NCBI GenBank assembly: GCA_964440115.1
Contig: CAYTPV010000012.1
Span: forward strand, 1-64,000
Reading direction: 5' to 3'
Source: JAEWWD01 sp964440115
Lineage (GTDB): Bacteria > Bacillota > Clostridia > Christensenellales > CAG-138
DNA length: 64,000 nucleotides
Below the pieces are notes generated by a model. The model worked only from the letters and a program-made list of their open reading frames with translations. It was not told the DNA's origin and ran no database searches. The position numbers were made by a program, and so were the translations under genes. Shown here piece after piece: positions 8,383 through 15,910 of the stretch (positions within the stretch are counted from its first letter, which is position 1; each line of letters opens with the position of its first letter).

Positions 8383-8472
8383 AAATTCGCAGGTTCCCTT
8401 GTAAGGAGTATTTGCAGCAGGGATCATAAACTGCGCAGACTGCGCGCAGATCAATTTCTAAGGAGAAAAGCA

Positions 8473-9654
8473 ATGCTGGATTTTACGTATCTGATACCCA
8501 CCAAGGTCCTGTTCGGAAGAGGAGTAGAAAATAAGGCCGGCGCGCTTCTGAAAGAATATGGCTGTAAGAAGGTGCTGCTGCACTATGGCGGAAACAGCGC
8601 GAAGAAAACCGGTTTATTCGACCGTATTGTGAATTCCCTGAATGAAAACGCAATTGCATATGTTGAGCTTGGCGGCGTTGTGCCCAATCCCCGTCTTTCC
8701 AAGGTATACGAAGGCGTTAAACTGTGCAAACGCGAGAATGTGGATTTCATACTCGCGGTCGGAGGCGGCAGCGTCATCGATTCCGCTAAGGCGATTTCAT
8801 TCGGCGCCGCGAACGATTTTGACGTATGGGATGTGTTCGAAGGGAAAGCCACCGTAAAGGCCGCTCTGCCCGTAGGCTCTGTGCTGACCATTGCCGCCGC
8901 AGGCAGCGAAATGAGCAGCCGCGTGGTCATCACCAACGAAAATGGTTGGCTTAAGCGCGGAGCCGCGAGCGATTTCGCTTTCTGCAAGTTCTCGCTGCTC
9001 AATCCGGAGCTTACTATGACGCTGCCCGCCTACCAGACGGCGAGCGGTGCCACGGATATACTCATGCACACGCTGGAACGGTATTTCAGCACACCCAATT
9101 CCATGGAGATCACAGATGGTTTTAGCGAAGCGCTGCTTAGGACCGTCATGCAGTATACCAGAATTGCTCTTAAAGACCCCACCAATTATGAAGCGCGCGC
9201 CGAGCTCATGTGGGCAAGCAGTCTTTCGCATAATGGACTTCTGACCTGCGGCAACGACGGCGGGGATTGGGCATCGCATCAGCTTGAGCACGAGCTGGGC
9301 GGCATGTTCGATGTTGCGCACGGCGCGGGATTGGCGGCCGTTTGGGCCAGCTGGGCACGCTACGTGTATAAACAGCGTCCGGAACGTTTTGCAAGGTACG
9401 CGAAAAACGTGTTCGGCATCGATTATGCATCCGGGCAGGAAGAAGAAGCTGCTCTGAAGGGCATCGCCGCAACGGAGGACTTCTTCCGCTCCATCAGCAT
9501 GCCTACCAATATCCGCGAGCTGGGTTATGAGCTGACGGACGCGCAGATAAACGAGCTTGCACATAAGTGCGTTTACATGGGCAAGCGCAAAGTCGGCAAG
9601 TTCATGGTGCTGGATGAAGCTGCCATACGCGAAATCTATCAATTAGCCAGATAA
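8473..9654 (+). CDS. Iron-containing alcohol dehydrogenase (BDH/YqhD type)
   Basis: This group III alcohol dehydrogenase interconverts an aldehyde or ketone and an alcohol with NAD(P)H. The 393 residues carry the nucleotide-binding GGGSVIDSAKAIS and the metal ligands ATDILMHTLERYF (Asp, His), ASHQLEHELGG (His) and DVAHGAGLA (His). The block VVPNPRLSKVYEG is typical of butanol dehydrogenase/YqhD-like enzymes, often NADPH-linked aldehyde reductases. AAGGAG lies eight bases before the ATG. It converges on the nucleoside-derived aldolase gene at 9705, separated only by a terminator. The aldehyde released by that pathway is a plausible substrate, but this is inference from position. Confidence 0.93.
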   Translation: MLDFTYLIPTKVLFGRGVENKAGALLKEYGCKKVLLHYGGNSAKKTGLFDRIVNSLNENAIAYVELGGVVPNPRLSKVYEGVKLCKRENVDFILAVGGGSVIDSAKAISFGAANDFDVWDVFEGKATVKAALPVGSVLTIAAAGSEMSSRVVITNENGWLKRGAASDFAFCKFSLLNPELTMTLPAYQTASGATDILMHTLERYFSTPNSMEITDGFSEALLRTVMQYTRIALKDPTNYEARAELMWASSLSHNGLLTCGNDGGDWASHQLEHELGGMFDVAHGAGLAAVWASWARYVYKQRPERFARYAKNVFGIDYASGQEEEAALKGIAATEDFFRSISMPTNIRELGYELTDAQINELAHKCVYMGKRKVGKFMVLDEAAIREIYQLAR

Positions 9655-9666
9655 CGAACCATAACA

Positions 9667-9699
9667 AACACCACCCGGAAATGGGTGGTGTTGTTTTTT
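9667..9699 (+). terminator. Terminator after the alcohol dehydrogenase
   Basis: A 10-bp stem (AACACCACCC / GGGTGGTGTT) with a 6-base loop is followed by GTTTTTT. It lies between two convergent genes and overlaps nothing coding. Confidence 0.88.
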
Positions 9700-9704
9700 G
9701 CCGA

Positions 9705-10301
9705 TTAGCCAATTGTAATGGGTTCGCCCAGTTGCATGGCCCGGTGGCAGATGACTGCGGCGTCTTCCACGTATTCCGCCCTGATATATGCCTGCGCGAG
9801 ATCCTCGCCGATGGCGACTACCCCATGATTGGCGAGCAGGCAGGAATTGCGCCCTCCCTGCAAAGCATCCACTGCGGACGCGCCCAATTCCCACGAACCG
9901 GGCTGTTCAAAACGGGCGCAGGGTACATCCCCGCCCAGGAAGGGGATCATTTCGATCAGAATAAGCGGGATGCCGCGACGGACTGCGGCAAACGCCGTCG
10001 CATATGGCGAATGGGTGTGGAACACCGCGTTCACCTCGCAGCTTCGCTTATAAATAGCCGCATGCATGCGCCATTCCGAAGAGGGCGCGTAATGCCCCGC
10101 GAGCTGCGTGCCATCGAGCCTGACGGCCACGATATCTTCGGGTTGCATGGTTTCGTACCGTACGCATGTCGGCGTAATGAGCATAACCTCTTCATTTCTT
10201 ACATACACGGAAAGATTGCCGCTGGTTCCCGCAAACAGCTTCTCCGCATACGCGCTTTTACAGATATCCACCATCTGCTGCCTGAGTGTACTATGTTCCA
10301 T
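9705..10301 (-). CDS. Class II aldolase, FucA/Ald2-like (copy 1)
   Basis: A 198-residue zinc-dependent aldolase of the fuculose-phosphate aldolase family. It would split a ketose-1-phosphate into DHAP and an aldehyde. Visible motifs are GTSGNLSVY (phosphate binding), the catalytic Glu in SSEW, the zinc ligands in FHTHSPYAT, and NHGVVAIG. The start at 10301 (MEHSTLRQQ) follows AAAGGA by about nine bases on the minus strand; a longer upstream frame overlaps the deaminase gene. It is the last gene of a minus-strand phosphorylase-deaminase-aldolase cassette. It is closely similar along its length to the 198-residue aldolase at 56148. The likely substrate is 5-deoxyribulose-1-P or 5-methylthioribulose-1-P, as in the DHAP shunt, rather than fuculose-1-P, judged from its neighbours. 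Confidence 0.85.
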   Translation of the reverse strand: MEHSTLRQQMVDICKSAYAEKLFAGTSGNLSVYVRNEEVMLITPTCVRYETMQPEDIVAVRLDGTQLAGHYAPSSEWRMHAAIYKRSCEVNAVFHTHSPYATAFAAVRRGIPLILIEMIPFLGGDVPCARFEQPGSWELGASAVDALQGGRNSCLLANHGVVAIGEDLAQAYIRAEYVEDAAVICHRAMQLGEPITIG

Positions 10302-10332
10302 TCCAACTATCCTTTCTGATATGAAATCAGTG

Positions 10333-11622
10333 TTATGCGAACAGACGCGAAACGGCATGCTTAAGATCATGCTGCACCCGCTCGCGGTCGATTGTCAGGA
10401 ATTCTCCGTTTTCGTAGAGTATTTTTCCGTCCACCATAGTCATGCAAACATCTGCTGCCTGCGCAGAATACACGAGCAACGCGGGAAGATCGTGCGCGGG
10501 CATCATATGCGGCGCACGGAGGTTCACAGCGATGATATCCGCTTTTTTCCCTTCGGCTAGCTCCCCGCAGTCCGCCCTTCCCTGCGCCTTCGCGCCGTTT
10601 TTCGTCGCCATGAGCAGTATGTCGCTCACGCTTACAGCGAGAGGGTCCTGCTCATATCCGCAGTTCAGCAGCGCAGCGAGGTGCATTTCCTCGAACATAT
10701 TTAAGTTGTTGTTGCTTGCAGCGCCGTCCGTACCCAGCGCGACATTCACCCCGGCGTCAAGCAGCGCGCGGGCGGGCATAAATCCGCTGCCCAGCTTCAT
10801 ATTGCTGGTCGGGTTGTGCACGCAGGTTACGCCTTTTTCCTTTAATATAGCGATATCTTCCGGCTCCACCATGACGCAGTGCGCGGCGGTGGTTGGGTTA
10901 TCGAACACGCCCAAATCGCAGAACCACTGTGCAGGCGTTTTGCCATGGCGTGCCTTGCATTCCTCGTGCTCCTTGCGTGTTTCAGAAAGATGCAGGTGCA
11001 TGCGCGCGTTCGCACGGCGGCAATCCTCCGCATACGGGCGTACGATGGCTTCGAACGAAGTGTACTCGGCATGAATCGCAAAATCCGCAATCACACGTCC
11101 GCCGCCCATGCCGTTGCATTCTTTGAAGAATTGCAATGACGCAATGGCATGTTCGTTTTTTTCGTAAGGTTCGGATTGGTTAAACCCAAGCAACGGTCGG
11201 TTCAAATTGGCTTTCATGCCGGCGCTTGCGACTTCCTGTGCGGTGATATGCGCAAAATCATACATATCCGTAAAGCTTACAACGCCGGATGCAAGCATTT
11301 CCATCATGGCAAGCTGCGTACCCACGCGGATATCCGGTTCTGTGAGCCGCGCTTCCACCGGGAATATGGCCTCATGCAGCCAGCGGTGCAGCGGCAGACC
11401 GCTGCCCACGCCGCGCAGCAGAGTCATGGGCGTGTGCGTATGCGTGTTGTACAATCCGGCCATTACAAGGCGGTTGCTCAGGTCCTTTTCCGGCCCAAAA
11501 TCCTGCGCGGGGCGTTTTGCGCCAATATAGCGGATGGTATCGCCCTCAATACCGATAAACCCGCCATGCAGTACGTACCAGTCCCCGTCGTGTACCAAGA
11601 TATCCGCGTGAGATAAGAGCAT
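10333..11622 (-). CDS. SAH/MTA/5'-deoxyadenosine-type deaminase (copy 1)
   Basis: This 429-residue amidohydrolase belongs to the MtaD/DadD family, which deaminates S-adenosylhomocysteine, 5'-methylthioadenosine, 5'-deoxyadenosine or adenosine to the inosine form. Metal ligands are in THTHTPMTLLRG, HLHLSETRKEHEE, AAHCV and GTDGAASNNN. The ATG at 11622 is seven bases after AGGAGG on the minus strand; a longer frame extends into the phosphorylase gene without a ribosome site. It sits 11 bases after the phosphorylase gene and 31 before the aldolase gene. The protein at 53747 is a close paralogue. The order implies that its inosine-type product feeds the phosphorylase. Which of the adenosine derivatives it prefers cannot be told from sequence. 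Confidence 0.88.
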   Translation of the reverse strand: MLLSHADILVHDGDWYVLHGGFIGIEGDTIRYIGAKRPAQDFGPEKDLSNRLVMAGLYNTHTHTPMTLLRGVGSGLPLHRWLHEAIFPVEARLTEPDIRVGTQLAMMEMLASGVVSFTDMYDFAHITAQEVASAGMKANLNRPLLGFNQSEPYEKNEHAIASLQFFKECNGMGGGRVIADFAIHAEYTSFEAIVRPYAEDCRRANARMHLHLSETRKEHEECKARHGKTPAQWFCDLGVFDNPTTAAHCVMVEPEDIAILKEKGVTCVHNPTSNMKLGSGFMPARALLDAGVNVALGTDGAASNNNLNMFEEMHLAALLNCGYEQDPLAVSVSDILLMATKNGAKAQGRADCGELAEGKKADIIAVNLRAPHMMPAHDLPALLVYSAQAADVCMTMVDGKILYENGEFLTIDRERVQHDLKHAVSRLFA

Positions 11623-11633
11623 GATGCGCCCTC

Positions 11634-12455
11634 CTATAGTGCCCGAATAATGTCCTTGACGTATTGCTGGAAGGGTTCCGCCACTCGGTTGCCCATTTCC
11701 ACAACTTCTTCGTGAGAAAGCGGCTGATCCAGCACGCCCGCCGCCATGTTCGTCATCAGCGACAGCGCGAGCACCGGCATTTTGCAATGCGCGGCGGTCA
11801 ATACCTCTGTGACGGTGGACATGCCCACGGCGTCTGCGCCGAGTATGCGCGCCGCCCGTATTTCTGCTGGCGTTTCAAACTGCGGACCCGCGAAATACTG
11901 GTATACGCCCTCATGTACGGTAAGAGGCGAATTCTTTGCGCAGGCAAGCGCGACATCGCGCAGGGATTTAGCATACACCTGTGTCATATCAAAAAAGCGC
12001 TCGCCGAATTCCTCGTCATTTTTGCCGCGCATGGGGCTCGCGCCCATCAAATTGATATGATCGCGCACGATCATGACGTCGCCGGGCTTGTACGAAGTAT
12101 TCACTGCGCCTGCCGCATTGGTCAGCAGTGCCTTTTTCGCGCCAAGCAGTTTGAACAGCCGGATGGGCGCCGTAAGCTGTTCGAAGCTGTAGCCTTCGTA
12201 GTAATGGAACCTGCCGGACATGCAGACGACATCTTTGCCCGCAAGCCGCCCCAGCACCAGTTCGCCAGCGTGAGATGCTACGGTGGACAGCAGAAAGTTG
12301 GGAATATCTGCATACGGGATCACCACACGGTTTTCCACCTCCTGCGCAAGCGCGCCTAAAGCGGAGCCGAGTATAACGGCAATCTCCGGAACAAAATCAA
12401 TTTTGCTCTTCACAAACTCAGCGCTTTCATTGTAATACGCATAATCGTATAGCAT
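11634..12455 (-). CDS. Purine nucleoside phosphorylase, trimeric type (copy 1)
   Basis: The 273-residue enzyme cleaves a purine nucleoside with phosphate to base plus (deoxy)ribose-1-phosphate. Family blocks are SGRFHYYEGYS, LTNAAGAVN, GPQFETPAEIRA and GMSTVTEVLTA. The TNM motif keeps the asparagine (Asn243 of human PNP) that favours 6-oxopurines; methylthioadenosine phosphorylases have aspartate there. This fits a deaminase acting first. The ATG at 12455 follows GGAGGAG by five to seven bases. It opens the minus-strand cassette with deaminase and aldolase. The closely similar paralogue is at 52912. The tetranucleotide pattern is not obviously different from the neighbours. Confidence 0.92.
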   Translation of the reverse strand: MLYDYAYYNESAEFVKSKIDFVPEIAVILGSALGALAQEVENRVVIPYADIPNFLLSTVASHAGELVLGRLAGKDVVCMSGRFHYYEGYSFEQLTAPIRLFKLLGAKKALLTNAAGAVNTSYKPGDVMIVRDHINLMGASPMRGKNDEEFGERFFDMTQVYAKSLRDVALACAKNSPLTVHEGVYQYFAGPQFETPAEIRAARILGADAVGMSTVTEVLTAAHCKMPVLALSLMTNMAAGVLDQPLSHEEVVEMGNRVAEPFQQYVKDIIRAL

Positions 12456-12519
12456 GTTTCTCCTCCAGTCCTCCCGTGCGCAAACCGCATACGGTCATGC
12501 AGGGCATTTTTACCTTTTC

Positions 12520-12547
12520 ATACTATCATATCAAACCGCACTGTCAA
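12520..12547 (-). promoter_or_regulatory. Promoter of nucleoside cassette 1, matches that of the large nucleoside operon
   Basis: On the minus strand TTGACA (12547-12542) and TAGTAT (12525-12520) are 16 bases apart. The 14 bases TGATATGATAGTAT covering the spacer end and -10 are identical to those at 47967-47980, with the same -35 and spacing. Shared control is likely. Confidence 0.65.
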
Positions 12548-12680
12548 CAAGCGCATCCCCGCATGCTGCTGCGACATGCTATTCCTAGAACCAATGCGGG
12601 TTTGTCATCTAGCGGTCCGCGTGCTATGATACCTGTGAAGAAACAAAGTGCCAGGCTGACCTTGGCGGAAAGGAAAATGC

Positions 12681-13550
12681 ATGTTCAGGCGATACGGTTT
12701 TGCAATCTGCACGGCGCTGTTCGCGCTCACCCTGCTTCTGCAGGCCTGTTCTGATGCGCCCGCTCCCGACAAGCCGCTTGACATTGCCCCGCCAGCGCCA
12801 TCGGCTGCTGCATCGACCATTCCGTCTCCGACAGCGGCGTTGACTGCTGCACCCACACGTTCGCCTGCCGCTACCCCCAAGGCAACTAAATCGCCCGCGG
12901 CTGAAAAAACACCAAAGCCTTCATTAACCCCTACGCCGGATGTAGGGCGGGTCACACTTGCGGACGGCTTTTATTATCAGAAACTGGACAGTGCGCTCAA
13001 AAAACGCATCACCGGCATCAGCTATCCCTCCGATGATAAGAACAGCGGCATCAGTTACGACGATTTGCGGTACATCGGGCTGAAGTATTATGATTTCGAC
13101 GGGGAAGTGCACAAGGGAGAATTGATCGTCAACAAAAAGCTGGCGCAGGAAGTCATGGAAATATTCTACGCGCTGTACGAGGCGGAATACCCGTTTACCT
13201 CCATACGGCTGGTGGACGACTTTAAAGAACCGGGCGATGACGCAAAATCCATGGCGGCAAACAATACGTCCGCGTTCAATTACCGGCACGTGTACGCTTC
13301 CAAGACGCTTTCCCGCCACAGCTATGGCGCTGCAATCGATATTAACCCAAAATTAAACCCGTATATCGTAGGCAAACGCGTCGCCCCTAAAAACGGTGCA
13401 AAGTATGCGGATCGTTCTCTTGATTTCCCCGGCAAAATCGATCATGACGATCTTTGCTATAAACTGTTTATCAAGAAAGGCTGGACATGGGGCGGCGACT
13501 GGACGGGAGACAAGGACTATCAGCATTTTTCAAAAGACATAGGCCGATAA
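12681..13550 (+). CDS. M15 family D-alanyl-D-alanine carboxypeptidase-like lipoprotein
   Basis: This 289-residue exported protein has a lipoprotein signal peptide ending in LLLQAC (lipid-anchored Cys at about residue 23). A Pro/Thr/Ala-rich low-complexity linker (about residues 25-90) is followed by a zinc peptidase domain of the M15 (VanY-like) fold. The metal motif SRHSYGAAIDINP and a C-terminal QHF histidine in WGGDWTGDKDYQHF are present. It should trim peptidoglycan stem peptides outside the membrane. The ATG at 12681 follows GGAAAGGA by six bases. It is followed by a ribokinase 55 bases downstream, past a short GC hairpin without a T run, so cotranscription is possible. The exact cleavage specificity is unknown. 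Confidence 0.85.
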   Translation: MFRRYGFAICTALFALTLLLQACSDAPAPDKPLDIAPPAPSAAASTIPSPTAALTAAPTRSPAATPKATKSPAAEKTPKPSLTPTPDVGRVTLADGFYYQKLDSALKKRITGISYPSDDKNSGISYDDLRYIGLKYYDFDGEVHKGELIVNKKLAQEVMEIFYALYEAEYPFTSIRLVDDFKEPGDDAKSMAANNTSAFNYRHVYASKTLSRHSYGAAIDINPKLNPYIVGKRVAPKNGAKYADRSLDFPGKIDHDDLCYKLFIKKGWTWGGDWTGDKDYQHFSKDIGR

Positions 13551-13605
13551 CATTTCTCATCTAAAGAATCCCGCGCCAATGCGGGCAGCTTAAAGGAGTG
13601 CGTCC

Positions 13606-14517
13606 ATGCGCATATTCGTATTTGGTTCACTCAATGTGGATAAGGTCTATAAAGTAAAGGAGTTCGTGCGGGCAGGGGAAACCATCAATTCGCTTTCTTA
13701 TCAGGAATTCCCCGGCGGCAAGGGACTGAACCAGACCATAGCGACCGCGCGCGCAGGCGGCGATGTGCTGCATATCGGCGCGATCGGCAATGACGGAAAA
13801 CTGCTCTCGGATACCCTTTCGCAGGAAGGCGTGCCACTGACGTATCTGCGCCGGCTGCCCTGCGCGACCGGCCATGCCGTGATACAGGTCAATGCCCAGG
13901 GACGAAATGCCATTATCGTCGATCAGGGCGCAAACGCGGTCATACAGGAAGAATGGGTGGATGAAGCGCTTTTAAGCGCGCAGCCCGGTGATCTTATACT
14001 GCTGCAGAACGAAATCAACAATGTCCCGTATATCATACGCCGCGCCCGGGAAGCGGGGCTTTCGGTAGCTTTCAACCCATCTCCCATCACGGATACGATG
14101 CATAGTTACCCCCTTTCGCTCGTTACGCATTTCATATTAAATGAAATAGAAGGCGAGGCGCTTACAGGGGAAACGGAGGATGCGGCCATACTCGATGGAT
14201 TAGCACAGCGCTTCCCTAACGCGGAAATCATGCTCACGCTGGGCAGCCGCGGCGCAATGTACAACGGGTCCAGCGGACGGGCTGTATTCGGAGCGTATCC
14301 CGTTGAAGCAGTAGACACCACCGCTGCGGGCGATACATTCTGCGGCTATTACTTTGCGTGCATCGCCCGGGGCATGGATGCTCACAAGGCCATGAGCTAT
14401 GCAACGGGGGCAAGCGCCATATCCGTAACGCGCGAAGGTGCAAGCACTTCTATCCCTCGTTTTGAGGAAGTCAATGCATTCATCGCTGCACAGGGAGATA
14501 TCCGGAAATACTTATGA
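13606..14517 (+). CDS. rbsK: Ribokinase-like PfkB sugar kinase
   Basis: A 303-residue PfkB-family kinase with the order expected of ribokinase: N-terminal GSLNVDKVY, PGGKGLNQTIATARAGG, and the C-terminal anion hole and base DTTAAGDTFCGY with the catalytic Asp. Ribokinase phosphorylates ribose at O5 for entry to the pentose phosphate pathway. AAAGGAG lies seven bases before the ATG. No ribose transporter is adjacent. Proximity to the nucleoside cassette at 9705-12455 suggests use of ribose from nucleosides, but that cassette is on the other strand. Specificity for ribose over deoxyribose or another sugar is unproven. Confidence 0.85.
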   Translation: MRIFVFGSLNVDKVYKVKEFVRAGETINSLSYQEFPGGKGLNQTIATARAGGDVLHIGAIGNDGKLLSDTLSQEGVPLTYLRRLPCATGHAVIQVNAQGRNAIIVDQGANAVIQEEWVDEALLSAQPGDLILLQNEINNVPYIIRRAREAGLSVAFNPSPITDTMHSYPLSLVTHFILNEIEGEALTGETEDAAILDGLAQRFPNAEIMLTLGSRGAMYNGSSGRAVFGAYPVEAVDTTAAGDTFCGYYFACIARGMDAHKAMSYATGASAISVTREGASTSIPRFEEVNAFIAAQGDIRKYL

Positions 14518-14524
14518 ATTAACA

Positions 14525-14552
14525 ACAGCTCCATCCGATAGGATGGAGCTGT
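14525..14552. terminator. Hairpin between convergent genes, possible bidirectional terminator
   Basis: A perfect 12-bp stem (ACAGCTCCATCC / GGATGGAGCTGT) with loop GATA lies between the ribokinase and the convergent GNAT-like gene. Neither side has a strong T run, so termination may be weak. Confidence 0.6.
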
Positions 14553-14565
14553 CTAACACTTAAAA

Positions 14566-15699
14566 CTATTGAAGTTCTTTGATATAGCAGCGGCGGGTTT
14601 TATGCTGTTCAGTATTGAAATACCGCCACTGGCTCTGCACATGAGAATTGTACTCGAGCTCCGGCCCAGTTTCCGCGAATTTTCTGCCGTCTTCTATGGC
14701 AAACTTCAGCAGACGGTTCATGACCACCGCGTTGATGCCGGTGCCCTGCAGATCGGGGCGTACGGCGATGAGGAACAGATCCAACGTATCGTTTTTGCCG
14801 TTCAATGCCTTGAGCACATGGTACCAGCCAAACGGGAACAGTCTGCCTTGGCATTTCTGCTGTGCGCGTGAAAGAGAAGGCGCTGCCACGCCGAACGCCA
14901 CCACCTCGCCTTTTTCGTTTTTAAGTATCGCTGTGGTACGTTCATCAACAAGCGGCAGGAATTCTCCCACATATTTTTCAACCTGCCGCGGCGTAAGCGC
15001 TACCATGCCATACAACGCAAGATACGCCTCATTGTAGAGTTTAAACACGCCCTCCACATGCGGTTTGATGGAAGCACGGCTGGTAAGCTCCACCGGCATC
15101 ACCTTCATGCGGCGCGCGACAGCATTGGCCAGCTGATCCAGCCTCTTAAGGCGTTCGTCGTTGAGATCCGGCAGCGAAATCCGGTACTCAATCCAATCCA
15201 CATCCTTCACGTACCCCATGCGTTCCATCTGCTCCATGTAGTACGGATGATTGTAATAGACGAAAAACTGGCTCAGCTTATCAAACCCCTTGATGAGCAG
15301 ACCTTCACGGTCCATATCCGAAAAGCCCAGAGGGCCGTGCACGGCGGTGCAGCCCTTTTCGCGCGCCCAGTTTTCCACTGCTGCAAACAGCGCATCCACC
15401 ACTTCCGCATCGTCGATATAATCTGCATGGGAAAAGCGCATTTGGTTCTTGTTGTATTTCTGGTTGGCATGCGTATTGTATATGCCGGCTATCCTGCCGA
15501 CAATTTTGCCATCCCGATAGGCCAGGAAGCATTTTGCATCGCAGTATTCAAATGCGGGATTTTTTTCTCTGTCAAAGTCTTTTACCTGGCTGTCGAACAT
15601 ATCCGGCACATAGTAAGGATTGTCCCTGTACATTTCATTCGGAAAACTAATAAATTTTTCAATGTCTTTGCGTTGTGAAATCTCCTTAACGATAACCAT
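14566..15699 (-). CDS. GNAT-fold N-acetyltransferase-like protein, unknown substrate
   Basis: A 377-residue protein of a family usually annotated as hypothetical or GNAT-like. The N-terminal half holds DNPYYVPDMFDSQ and GRIAGIYNTHANQKY. The C-terminal part carries a GNAT-like acetyl-CoA loop (AVRPDLQGTGINAVVMNRL) and ELEYNSHVQSQWRYF. Members are cytosolic; the acceptor is unknown. The start is ATG at 15699. The gene stands alone between convergent ribokinase and the LCP gene. A conserved-hypothetical label would be equally honest; only the GNAT-like fold is supported. Confidence 0.75.
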   Translation of the reverse strand: MVIVKEISQRKDIEKFISFPNEMYRDNPYYVPDMFDSQVKDFDREKNPAFEYCDAKCFLAYRDGKIVGRIAGIYNTHANQKYNKNQMRFSHADYIDDAEVVDALFAAVENWAREKGCTAVHGPLGFSDMDREGLLIKGFDKLSQFFVYYNHPYYMEQMERMGYVKDVDWIEYRISLPDLNDERLKRLDQLANAVARRMKVMPVELTSRASIKPHVEGVFKLYNEAYLALYGMVALTPRQVEKYVGEFLPLVDERTTAILKNEKGEVVAFGVAAPSLSRAQQKCQGRLFPFGWYHVLKALNGKNDTLDLFLIAVRPDLQGTGINAVVMNRLLKFAIEDGRKFAETGPELEYNSHVQSQWRYFNTEQHKTRRCYIKELQ

Positions 15700-15850
15700 G
15701 TTGTCCCCCCGTCAGCGCTATAAAAATAAGATATGAGTGCAGAAAATCTCACCCAATTATAGCAGATTCGACATTCAACAGCAAGGAAACCGCTTAGAAA
15801 CTGCGAGATTCAGCGCGATTGAGCGAGCTAACAGAATACAAACACAACAT

Positions 15851-15880
15851 ACGGGGTATGAGCAGCCACTCATACCCCGT
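15851..15880 (-). terminator. Terminator after the LCP gene
   Basis: A perfect 12-bp stem (ACGGGGTATGAG / CTCATACCCCGT) with a 6-base loop lies 30 bases past the LCP stop codon. On the minus strand it is followed by a T-rich but interrupted stretch. Confidence 0.7.
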
Positions 15881-15910
15881 ATCATGATTATTCCGGCAAG
15901 ATATCCTTTT

